A stretch of 64,000 nucleotides of DNA, taken from positions 1,426,001-1,490,000 of the forward strand of contig OY969111.1 of NCBI GenBank assembly GCA_963697975.1, given 5' to 3'. This document shows, piece after piece, positions 42,173-49,631 of this stretch (positions are counted from its first letter, which is position 1; each line of letters opens with the position of its first letter). The notes under the pieces were generated by a model. The model was not told where the DNA came from. It was given only the letters and a program-made list of their open reading frames with translations, and did no database searches. Source of the stretch: QHXM01 sp963697975. GTDB taxonomy: Bacteria > Acidobacteriota > Blastocatellia > Pyrinomonadales > Pyrinomonadaceae. Made by a program: the position numbers and the translations under genes.

Positions 42173-42347
42173 GCTCTGAAGGAGCGGAATGTGATAGCCT
42201 GTGGCAACGCCACAGGGGTGGATTTGTGTTTATTCATCAAGCCCTGAAGGGGAGGAATATTGATGTCGCACTTATTTCGCCCCTTCAGGGCTTCATCACT
42301 CTATCTCTGTCTTGACCCAGGGCTATTATATTTCGCTCCTTCGGAGC
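42173..42347. repeat. Composite five-hairpin intergenic element, copy 2
   Basis: The order is the same as at 18286-18462: GCTCTGAAGGAGC; CCTGTGGCAACGCCACAGG (42198-42216); AAGCCCTGAAGGGG (42239-42252) with CCCCTTCAGGGCTT (42280-42293); a half-preserved GACCCAGGGCT; and GCTCCTTCGGAGC (42335-42347) with a TTCG loop. Stem bases differ from copy 1 in pairs. Confidence 0.85.
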
Positions 42348-42375
42348 TTTCATAGACCTTCCAATCTAAAATTCC

Positions 42376-43749
42376 TCACTCCTTGTCCAGTTCGATACGG
42401 AATCGCTCGGCCATGCGATAAAGCGTTCGCCGGTCAACTCCCAGAATTTCCGCCGCTCGCGTGCGATTTCCGTTGACCGTTTTCAGAACGTGAAGAAGGT
42501 AGCGACGCTCCACTTCATCAAGCGACGGCAAGTCTTCAAACAATGCTGGCAGCGGAGAGCGCGCGGCGGCACGCATCTCGCTAGTTTGCAACTTGGCGGG
42601 CAAGTCTTCCGGCATCACTTCCGAGCCGCGCGCGTGAAGAGCCGCATATTCGACGAACGATTCAAGCTCGCGCACGTTGCCCGGCCAATTGTAAGCGACC
42701 ATCACACGGAGAGTCTCTTCGGAGAGTTTCAGTCTACCTCGTCCGGCCTTCATGGATGCCGCTTGCAAAAAATGTTCGGCGAGTAAGGGAATGTCGCTGC
42801 GCCTTTCCCTGAGCGGGGGCACGTGAATGGCTACGACGCTCAGACGATAAAAGAGGTCTTCACGGAAGCGGCCCTCTTTCACCTCTGTTTCAAGGTCGCG
42901 GTTGGTCGCAGCCACCACGCGCGTATCCACCCGCGCCGTCTGAGACGAGCCGACGCGTTTGACCTCGCCTTCCTGAAGGGCGCGCAGCAGTTTGACCTGC
43001 ATCGCCGGACTCGTCTCGCCGATCTCGTCCAGAAAGAGCGTGCCGCCTGATGCTTCCTCCCACAGCCCCCGGCGGTCGCCGACCGCGCCCGTGAACGCGC
43101 CCTTCACATGCCCGAAAAGTTCTGCCTCAAGCAATGTTTCCGTCAACGCGCCGCAGTTGACGGCGACGAAACTTTTCTCTGCGCGCGGGCTATGTTTGTG
43201 AATCGCGCGGGCGACGAGTTCCTTACCCGTGCCGGACTCGCCCGTCACCAGCACGGTCGTGCGTGATGGAGCGACGCGGGCAATCTCCTTGTAGAGTTCG
43301 ATCATCACGGGAGCGCGTCCCGTCAATCCCGCTTCTTCATAGCGCGTGGTGAGGTCTACCTGAACGGGGACTTCCCCGTTGCCGCCGTTTGAAGGCTCTC
43401 TTTGCAGGGCGCGCCTGACAATGGCAACCACTTCCTCGACCTTGAACGGCTTTGAGATGAAATCCCAAGCGCCTTCGCGCGACGCCTCAACCGCCGCTTC
43501 GAGCGTGCCGAATCCCGTCACGAGAATAATGGGGCAGAGGTCGCGAAGCTGTTGTAAGAGGTCGAGGCCGGTCTGCTCCGCCTCAAGATTGATGTCGCTG
43601 ATGATTAAATCAGGCTGGTAACTGGCGGCTAACTCAAGGGCGTGCGTCGGCGTCTGCGCTGTCTCCGCTCCCCATCCCTGCGCCGCGAAAATCTCACTCA
43701 GGAGATCACAAGAAGCGCGGTCGTCGTCAACTACGAGAATTCGTTTCAT
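42376..43749 (-). CDS. NtrC-family sigma54-dependent response regulator
   Basis: A 457-residue regulator. The receiver domain has VVDDDRASCD and phospho-acceptor Asp52 in LIISDINLE. The AAA+ sigma54-activator domain has Walker A GESGTGKE, the GAFTGA loop that contacts sigma54, and WPGNVREL. A Fis-type HTH sits at the end (NRTRAAEILGVDRRTLYRMA). It turns on sigma54 promoters when phosphorylated by its partner kinase, whose gene overlaps its start by 4 bases. No sigma54 (-24/-12) site was identified here, so targets are unknown. Confidence 0.95.
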   Translation of the reverse strand: MKRILVVDDDRASCDLLSEIFAAQGWGAETAQTPTHALELAASYQPDLIISDINLEAEQTGLDLLQQLRDLCPIILVTGFGTLEAAVEASREGAWDFISKPFKVEEVVAIVRRALQREPSNGGNGEVPVQVDLTTRYEEAGLTGRAPVMIELYKEIARVAPSRTTVLVTGESGTGKELVARAIHKHSPRAEKSFVAVNCGALTETLLEAELFGHVKGAFTGAVGDRRGLWEEASGGTLFLDEIGETSPAMQVKLLRALQEGEVKRVGSSQTARVDTRVVAATNRDLETEVKEGRFREDLFYRLSVVAIHVPPLRERRSDIPLLAEHFLQAASMKAGRGRLKLSEETLRVMVAYNWPGNVRELESFVEYAALHARGSEVMPEDLPAKLQTSEMRAAARSPLPALFEDLPSLDEVERRYLLHVLKTVNGNRTRAAEILGVDRRTLYRMAERFRIELDKE

Positions 43750-45365
43750 AGCTTCACCGAACCGGATAACTCCTGATGGCTGACTTTCGCCGTTGCTTCC
43801 TCCCGCGCGACCGGGAACCGCAAACGGAAGCGCGTGCCGCCTCCCGGTTCGCTCTCTACTTCGACGCGCCCGCTATGTTCGCTCATCACCTGACTGACGA
43901 CCACTAAGCCTAAGCCCGTTCCCCTTCCCCGCGCTTTGGTGGTGTAGAGCGGATCGAAGATTTTAGCTTGCACTTCGGGCGTCATCCCGCAGCCCGTGTC
44001 GGCGAATTCGATTGATGAATAGTGGACGCCGCCATTCATCGCCAGACGCTCGTTGAAAGTCCTGACATGCAGTTGGCCTCCTTCACTCATCGCGTCCAGC
44101 GCGTTATTGAAGAGGTTGATGAAGGCTTGCTGCAAACGGTCTGCATCGCCCTGGATGAGCGGAAGCTCGGGATCAAGTGAGGTGACGAGATGGACGCCGC
44201 GTGCTTCGAGCGCCGGGGCGGTCGCATCGAACATTCTGCGAAGGAGCGAATTAAGATCGAGCAAAACCAGCGCGGGCGTTTCGGGCCGGGTGCGATCCAG
44301 CATCTGCCTCACAATCCGCTCGATGCGCTCAATCTGCGCGGTGATGGTTTCCAGTCGAGCCTCGGCGGCCTGTGGGTCGTGGCGCAAGCTCAGGTGAAGC
44401 AATTGGACGTGCCCGCTGATGAGATTGAGCGGAGTTCCCACCTCGTGCGCGAACTGCGCGGCGGTCTGCCCGGCAGCGGCGAGTCGCTCAAGCGCCGTCA
44501 AGCGCCGGGTTGTCTGCCACAACTCCAGATTAGTTTCTTCCAGTTGCGTGTTGCGCTCGGCCAACTCGACGGTCGCTTCGCTGACGCGCTCTTGCAGGAG
44601 TTGCTGCTGCGCCTCGCGCTCTTCAGTCATCTCCAGCAGGCGCGCCGTCAGGTCGTTGTATTCGCGCGACAAGGCTCCCAACTCGTCTTCGGCCAGGATA
44701 GGCGCTTGCGCTTTCAAGTCGCCTGCTTTGGCGCGCGTCATCGCGCCGAGTAGATGCTCGATGGGACGGTAGACGAGATGACGGAAGAGTAGATAAACGC
44801 CGAGGGTAATCAAGGCGACGGCGACGAGCGCCATCCAGATAGCGCCGCGCCCGTAGCGGAAGGCAATCGCCGGAGCGTCATCCAGCTTTTCGATGACCTC
44901 GACAGCGCCGCTCATTCGTCCGTTCTCCATGACAGGCGCGAAGACACGGTAGAGCGAATCGTTTGCCCCGTCGGGCTGCGCGCTGACGCTTTTAGTAGCC
45001 AGCCCGCTGCGTAAAGCCTCTTTGATATCTTCGGGAATGTCTTCGACGGGCGCGCTATCGGATGAAGCGACGACGGGGACGAAGACGCCGCCCACTCTCG
45101 TCCAGACGCGCACCGTCACGGCGTCAGGTCGAACGCCGTGAACCAACGTGGCCGAGCGAGCCAGTTCCTGCGAATCACGCGGATCAGGCAGCTCAGAGAT
45201 ATGCTCGGCGAGGCTCACGGCCTGTAGCTCGGCGAGAGCCTTTTGTTCATCCCGCACATGCTCGGCGACGCGCATACTGACCAGCGCCAGCACAACGCCC
45301 AGCACGGCGAGCGTGACGGCGCAGGCCAGCAATGTCGTCTTGGTATGAAGCTTGAGCGGATGCAT
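43746..45365 (-). CDS. Membrane sensor histidine kinase (partner of the NtrC-type regulator)
   Basis: A 539-residue kinase: a transmembrane helix at ~10-30, a periplasmic sensor of ~135 residues, a second helix at ~177-194, HAMP (YRPIEHLLGAMTRAKAGDLK), a coiled coil, and HisKA with AAAGQTAAQFAHEVGTPLNL (His307). The catalytic domain follows (NLFNNALDAM; DTGCGMTPE; GRGTGLGLVVVSQVM). The design matches NtrB/ZraS-type kinases that act on sigma54 regulators. ATG at 45365 gives a clean first helix. Its 3' end overlaps the regulator start by 4 bases, so the pair is co-translated. Confidence 0.93.
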   Translation of the reverse strand: MHPLKLHTKTTLLACAVTLAVLGVVLALVSMRVAEHVRDEQKALAELQAVSLAEHISELPDPRDSQELARSATLVHGVRPDAVTVRVWTRVGGVFVPVVASSDSAPVEDIPEDIKEALRSGLATKSVSAQPDGANDSLYRVFAPVMENGRMSGAVEVIEKLDDAPAIAFRYGRGAIWMALVAVALITLGVYLLFRHLVYRPIEHLLGAMTRAKAGDLKAQAPILAEDELGALSREYNDLTARLLEMTEEREAQQQLLQERVSEATVELAERNTQLEETNLELWQTTRRLTALERLAAAGQTAAQFAHEVGTPLNLISGHVQLLHLSLRHDPQAAEARLETITAQIERIERIVRQMLDRTRPETPALVLLDLNSLLRRMFDATAPALEARGVHLVTSLDPELPLIQGDADRLQQAFINLFNNALDAMSEGGQLHVRTFNERLAMNGGVHYSSIEFADTGCGMTPEVQAKIFDPLYTTKARGRGTGLGLVVVSQVMSEHSGRVEVESEPGGGTRFRLRFPVAREEATAKVSHQELSGSVKL

Positions 45366-45660
45366 ACAACAAAGCAACCATGTCACGCCCGGAGTTGGGA
45401 GACCTGGATGACGAGCGCGCTTCCAGTATAAATCTTCCTGCCTGCCGCTTACTATGGTGGACGATGCGGGTTTGCTGGCTGGCGCGGAATCAATTCCACC
45501 AACCATTAAAAAGGGATGCGACTAACCAACGTTGGATAATCGCATCCCTCCGCGCGCTGAGAGACCAATGACTCTCGCGCTTAACCTTATTGAGCCGCTG
45601 GGGAAAGCCTCAATAAGTCTGGGCTTCCATTTGTGTTGCGTGTGCCCCGGCTGCGAATTA

Positions 45661-45906
45661 CTACTGCGGGGCTGCGGCCACGCATTGTTTGCGAGCCTGC
45701 CGGGCTGCGGCCTCGGCTTCTTTCCTCTCCTTGCCTTTCTTCGTCCTTGCCTCCTTCTCCGCCATCCTGTAATCCGCGTCGCACTGCTTGATCGCCGCCC
45801 TGTGCGCGGCAGTGTGCTTGACCTTCGTCTTGACCGGCGATGCGAATCCGCCGACGGAAAGAGCCAGTGTCATCGTTAGGGCTGCAAGCCCTGCTCTCAT
45901 GTTCAT
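45661..45906 (-). CDS. Small secreted Lys/Ala-rich protein
   Basis: An 81-residue protein with a signal peptide (MNMRAGLAALTMTLALSVGG, cut near FASP). The mature helix is rich in Lys, Ala, Glu and Arg, with two cysteines (KQCDADY; RKQCVAAAPQ) that could form a disulfide. AGGTGA lies 6 bases before the ATG. No family is recognised. It differs from the other small secreted protein at 41176, which is Arg/His-rich and lacks cysteines. Confidence 0.7.
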   Translation of the reverse strand: MNMRAGLAALTMTLALSVGGFASPVKTKVKHTAAHRAAIKQCDADYRMAEKEARTKKGKERKEAEAAARQARKQCVAAAPQ

Positions 45907-46127
45907 GATTAGTCACCTTTCGATAATTTGCCAGTTTGAGATGAAGAGTTGAAAACTCTTTCATGACAGACCGGACAGCAAGCAGAAGGCCACAACTTAA
46001 GGATGAGGATATATTCGAAGAAGTAAGCGCAAGGCGGGGGAAAAACGCGGGCGGCTGCGAGCAGAAGCTGTGGCGGATTTGCAGGACTCGGCTAATTCGC
46101 CACGCCGGAAGACAAGGCAAAATTAAG

Positions 46128-46201
46128 AAGGTAAAAGGCAAAAGTGAAGCGGAAGCCATTATTTATTAAACGGCTTCCGCTTCACTTTTGCCTTTTACCT
46201 T
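46128..46201. repeat. Perfect 30-base-arm inverted repeat (GGTAAAA / GGCAAAA words)
   Basis: Bases 46128-46157 are the exact inverse complement of 46172-46201, around a 14-base loop. The left arm splits into 7-base words GGTAAAA, GGCAAAA, GTGAAGC, GGAAGCC. Extra TTTTACC words continue to 46221. It lies just past the S46 peptidase stop. The 45907-46221 gap holds nothing else convincing. Confidence 0.92.
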
Positions 46202-46221
46202 TTTACCTTTTTACTTTTGCC

Positions 46222-48309
46222 CTAGCCTTTCGTCAGTTCGTCCGCGATTTCTTTGGCGTCGAAGACCTTCCGCAAGACTTCGAGCATCCCGCGTGAATCG
46301 ACGGAGATGGCGCGGTTGACGGCTTCGTCGTAGTAGAAATTGCCGACGAGCGATTGGATGTTGCCGTCGAAGATCAGGCCGACGAGTTCGCCTTCCTTGT
46401 TGATCGTCGGCGAGCCGGAATTGCCGCCGATGATGTCGTTGGTCGAGACGAAGTTGTAGGGCGTCTTCAGGCTAAGCGCGGATTTCTTCTCCGTCCAGCG
46501 CGGAGCCAGATTGTACGGGAACTTGGCGCTGAACTTCGTCGAGCGCTCGTAGAGGCCGCCGAAGGTCGTGAACGGCTCAACCTTCTTGCCGTTCTCCATG
46601 TAGCCTTTGACTGCGCCGTAGGAGAGACGAAGCGTGAAGGTCGCATCCGGGTAGAGCTTTGTGCCTTCGGTCTCAAAGAGAGCGCGGGCAATCTTGCTGT
46701 AGCTCGTGCGCTCGACTCCGATCACTTCGTTCTCGTAACGCTGGCGAACGTCGCGCGCTTCCTGGTCAATACTGCGAGCCAGCACAATCATCGGGTCTGT
46801 GGATTCCTCAATCGCCTTGACGCCGCCCGCTGCCAGTTGCTTGCGGAACTCAGGGTCTTTGAGCTTCGTTCCGTCAATCAACTCGGCGGCGCGCGCTTCC
46901 GGCGTCTTGTCTTCGAGAACGCGCTTGACGAGCGGATCGTTTGCGCCGAAGACTTCGACCATGAAGGCGAGCGAATCGGCGAGCTTCAATTTCTCGAAGT
47001 CCGTGTGAATGGGCGCGGTCGAATAAAGACCAAGCTCAAGCGAGGCGCGGCGCGCGTCCGTGAATTCTGGCAGGCGCTCCGGGTTTGGCTTACCGCTTTC
47101 CGCCGCCAGACGAACGAGCGTGCGGGCCATGCCAAACAGCGTCGTGTTGAAGCCTCCGGCGAGGTCTATGAATCTTCTTTCCTTCGCATAAGAAGCATAC
47201 CCTTTATGCGCTTTGGCAATCGCGTCCCACGCATCGCCATATTCTTTCTGGCGCTTCTGGTCGGCGGCGATTGATTTACGCAGAGCATCTTCGGATTGTT
47301 GCTTTCGCGCAATCAGGGTTTTGTCCTGCAAGCCTGCGATTTGGCCGCGATAAACTTTGAGGCTGTTCTGAATGCTGTTTAATTCGTTCTGCGCCTGACG
47401 GGTCTGCTCATCGCCCATCGCCATGTATTTCTTCAACATCGCCTCGCGCCGCTCAAGCATTCGCATCAAGAGAGGAATGCTCACGTCGCGCGAGGATTCA
47501 AGGTGCGCGACCGTGTTGAGACGCGAAGTCGAGCCGGGATGACCGACGACGAAAACCAGCTCATTTTCTTTGACGCCCTTCTCCGACCACTTGAGATAAT
47601 TCTCCACCCGGACGGGCTTGTCGTTTTCATAGACGCGCACCAACGCCATGTCTATATTGAAGCGCGGGAAATTGAAATTATCGGGATCGCCGCCGAAGAA
47701 GGCAGCCTGAAATTCGGGAACGAAGGCCAGCCGCACGTCCGTATATTTTTTGTAGCGATAAAGATTGTACTGCCCGCCCTGATAAAGGGTGACGACATCG
47801 GAACGAAGTCCGGTCGCCTTGAGCGAGTCGGCTTCGATGCCGGAGATAGCGACGCGGCGGGCAGCGAAGGCATCCGAGGACGCCATGTCCGTTTTAACAG
47901 ATGCGTTGACCTTGCCGGTCACGTCCTCAACACTCATCAGGACGTTAAGCTCAAGGCTGGGGATTTTCATCTCGTCAGCGCGCGTGCGAGCGACGAAGCC
48001 CTCTTTGGCGTAATCCTTCTCCGGCGTGCTGAGTTCACCGACGAAATCTTCGACGATGTGATAGTTGGTCAGAACTAAACCATCGGGCGAGACGAACGAG
48101 CCGGAGCCGCCGTTGTTGAAGCGAACCGCAGACATCTGAACTTTCTTGAGCCAGGCGTCTGTGACCTCAAAGCCGTACTTACGCTTAATCTCGGCCTTCG
48201 GCACATTGTTGATGGGCCACATGCCTTCGTCTGCAAAGGCGGTGAAGGAAAGCGTCTGGGTTGCGAAGAGCGCTGCTAACAGTGCGCACAAAAATTTTCT
48301 CAGTTTCAT
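46222..48309 (-). CDS. S46-family dipeptidyl peptidase (DPP7-like)
   Basis: A 695-residue secreted serine exopeptidase that removes dipeptides from peptide N-termini. The signal peptide is MKLRKFLCALLAALFATQTL. The chymotrypsin-like double barrel has His84 in VLTNYHIVED, the acid region near GGDPDNFNFPRFNIDMAL, and Ser631 in IIGGNSGSP. The residue 18 after the serine is Gly (FDG), as in DPP7-type enzymes with broad hydrophobic preference; DPP11-type has Arg. GAGG lies 6 bases before the ATG at 48309, which is preferred over TTG at 48321. It stands as a single gene. Confidence 0.95.
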   Translation of the reverse strand: MKLRKFLCALLAALFATQTLSFTAFADEGMWPINNVPKAEIKRKYGFEVTDAWLKKVQMSAVRFNNGGSGSFVSPDGLVLTNYHIVEDFVGELSTPEKDYAKEGFVARTRADEMKIPSLELNVLMSVEDVTGKVNASVKTDMASSDAFAARRVAISGIEADSLKATGLRSDVVTLYQGGQYNLYRYKKYTDVRLAFVPEFQAAFFGGDPDNFNFPRFNIDMALVRVYENDKPVRVENYLKWSEKGVKENELVFVVGHPGSTSRLNTVAHLESSRDVSIPLLMRMLERREAMLKKYMAMGDEQTRQAQNELNSIQNSLKVYRGQIAGLQDKTLIARKQQSEDALRKSIAADQKRQKEYGDAWDAIAKAHKGYASYAKERRFIDLAGGFNTTLFGMARTLVRLAAESGKPNPERLPEFTDARRASLELGLYSTAPIHTDFEKLKLADSLAFMVEVFGANDPLVKRVLEDKTPEARAAELIDGTKLKDPEFRKQLAAGGVKAIEESTDPMIVLARSIDQEARDVRQRYENEVIGVERTSYSKIARALFETEGTKLYPDATFTLRLSYGAVKGYMENGKKVEPFTTFGGLYERSTKFSAKFPYNLAPRWTEKKSALSLKTPYNFVSTNDIIGGNSGSPTINKEGELVGLIFDGNIQSLVGNFYYDEAVNRAISVDSRGMLEVLRKVFDAKEIADELTKG

Positions 48310-48451
48310 GACAGTCCTCAAAAGTATTGGTTTAAGCGGAGGAGAATTTAGATCACCTGCTTAGAATACCGGGTCAGTGCAAAGGGATGCCTGAATTGAT
48401 AACCGCGATGGATGTATAATGTCAAGGCGACAAAGCCGTGAATCAAAAGCT

Positions 48452-48524
48452 CGTAAATCGTAAATCGTGAATCGTAAATAGAAAGAGCGTCCTTCTATTT
48501 ACGATTCACGATTTACGATTTACG
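48452..48524. repeat. Perfect 32-base-arm inverted repeat (CGTAAAT heptamers)
   Basis: The left arm is CGTAAAT, CGTAAAT, CGTGAAT, CGTAAAT, AGAA (48452-48483). The right arm at 48493-48524 is its exact inverse complement, with a 9-base loop. It lies in the leader of the HhH gene at 48533: a TATAAT at 48415-48420 upstream would place the hairpin in the 5' UTR, ending 8 bases before the ATG. Confidence 0.93.
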
Positions 48525-48532
48525 ATTAGCCT

Positions 48533-48991
48533 ATGGATAACGAAGCGATTGCCGGGCGGTTCACGCGGCTGGCGGAATTGATGGAAATTCGCGGCGATGA
48601 CCAATTCCGCATACGCTCCTATCGCAACGCGGCGGAAGTAATCGAGACGTGGCCGACGCCTCTCAAAAAGATTGCGTTGGAAGAAGGCGTCAAGGGTTTG
48701 CAGACGCTTCCCGGCGTGGGCAAGGCCATCAGCGGCAAGATCGTGGAGTTGCTTGAAAGCGGCACGTTCGAAGCATGGGAGAAGCTCACTCTTGAGACGC
48801 CCGAAACCACGCTCGACCTCTTGCGCGTCGGCGGCATAGGGCTGAAGACCGCCGCCATGCTTCACCAAAAATTCAAGATTGCCTCGCTCGACGATCTCAA
48901 AAAGTTCGTCGCGGGCGGCGGCCTTGAGATGGTTGACGGCATCGGCGAGAAGAGCGCCGAAAGAATCACCGAAAGTCTCAAACGTTTGTAA
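48533..48991 (+). CDS. Stand-alone PolX-like N-terminal / helix-hairpin-helix protein
   Basis: A 152-residue protein equal to the N-terminal ~150 residues of family X DNA polymerases: the 8-kDa-like domain (FTRLAELMEIRGDDQFRIRS) followed by HhH motifs LPGVGKAIS, VGGIGLKTAA and VDGIGEKSAE. The polymerase palm and PHP nuclease domains are absent, and the frame stops cleanly, so this is not a frameshift at this point. It should bind gapped or structured DNA non-specifically, perhaps as a repair accessory. No ribosome-binding site is obvious; a large hairpin precedes the ATG. Confidence 0.85.
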   Translation: MDNEAIAGRFTRLAELMEIRGDDQFRIRSYRNAAEVIETWPTPLKKIALEEGVKGLQTLPGVGKAISGKIVELLESGTFEAWEKLTLETPETTLDLLRVGGIGLKTAAMLHQKFKIASLDDLKKFVAGGGLEMVDGIGEKSAERITESLKRL

Positions 48992-49021
48992 ACTTAATTC
49001 GTGGTGGAGGGAACACTTTTG

Positions 49022-49474
49022 ATGAAACGTAAAAATCTGATCGCGATCTTGCTTCTTCTTTTCTGTTTCAGCAGCGTCACAACGGGCGCGCAGGGCGGTT
49101 TAGGCAGCTTGCGAAGCTGGGCTGGCAGGTATCCCACGCACAAGACAGGCCGTGTCACCCGAAGATTCTTCCAGTTGCCCCAAGTCCGCCGCCCACTCGT
49201 CGCGCTCTTAAGCCGCAGCGATTTCAATTTGCTGACGAGAGAGTACGCCGTCGAGACGCCAATCAAGCAGATCGGCGATTTCCTCGCCCTCAAGGTCTGC
49301 CGTCAACACGCCTGCGACACCGACCAGGCGGCCTTCGCCATCAACCTCCGCAACGGCTTCGTCTACGTCCGAATGCAGGAGGGACAGACCGTCAGATGGT
49401 TCAGCACCCGTGACACCTACAAAGAGCTTCCCCAAAGCGTTCAGGAATACTTAACCGATTTCTCGGCCACCTGA
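49022..49474 (+). CDS. Secreted protein of unknown function
   Basis: A 150-residue exported protein. The signal peptide is MKRKNLIAILLLLFCFSSVT, cut near TTGAQ. The mature part reads LPQVRRPLVALLSRSDFNLL, then CRQHACDTDQAAFAINLRNG with a cysteine pair, and FVYVRMQEGQTVRWFSTRDT. It resembles lysozyme-inhibitor-like small periplasmic folds in length and cysteine placement, but I cannot assign a family. ATG at 49022 follows GGAGG by ~10 bases; a GTG at 49001 is less likely. It starts 30 bases after the HhH gene, so the two may share a transcript. Confidence 0.75.
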   Translation: MKRKNLIAILLLLFCFSSVTTGAQGGLGSLRSWAGRYPTHKTGRVTRRFFQLPQVRRPLVALLSRSDFNLLTREYAVETPIKQIGDFLALKVCRQHACDTDQAAFAINLRNGFVYVRMQEGQTVRWFSTRDTYKELPQSVQEYLTDFSAT

Positions 49475-49519
49475 GCCGCCAGCGCGAAGCATTAAAGCAA
49501 TTTTAGTTAATCATTCGGG

Positions 49520-49620
49520 ATGAACAATAAACGCGGAACGATGAATGCTGAACTGAACAGCAGTTGTCTCCACTTCCGCGTTCAGCGTTCATAGTTTTCT
49601 CTATGTCTCTGTGCCTCTGC
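49520..49620. repeat. Intergenic repeat (GAACGAT / CTTCCGCGTTCAGCG type)
   Basis: GATGAACAATAAACGCGGAA and AACGATGAATGCTGAACTGA are followed by CACTTCCGCGTTCAGCGTTC and TCTCTGTGCCTCTGCGGTGA. It shares the CTTCCGCGTTCAGCG core with 13452-13535. It lies between convergent genes, next to the STAND-2 stop. Confidence 0.65.
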
Positions 49621-49631
49621 GGTGAATGGCC

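Noticed and set aside
45963..46169. 68-codon plus-strand frame after the small secreted gene
   Set aside because: It runs into the 30-base inverted repeat and has no start signal or recognisable features.
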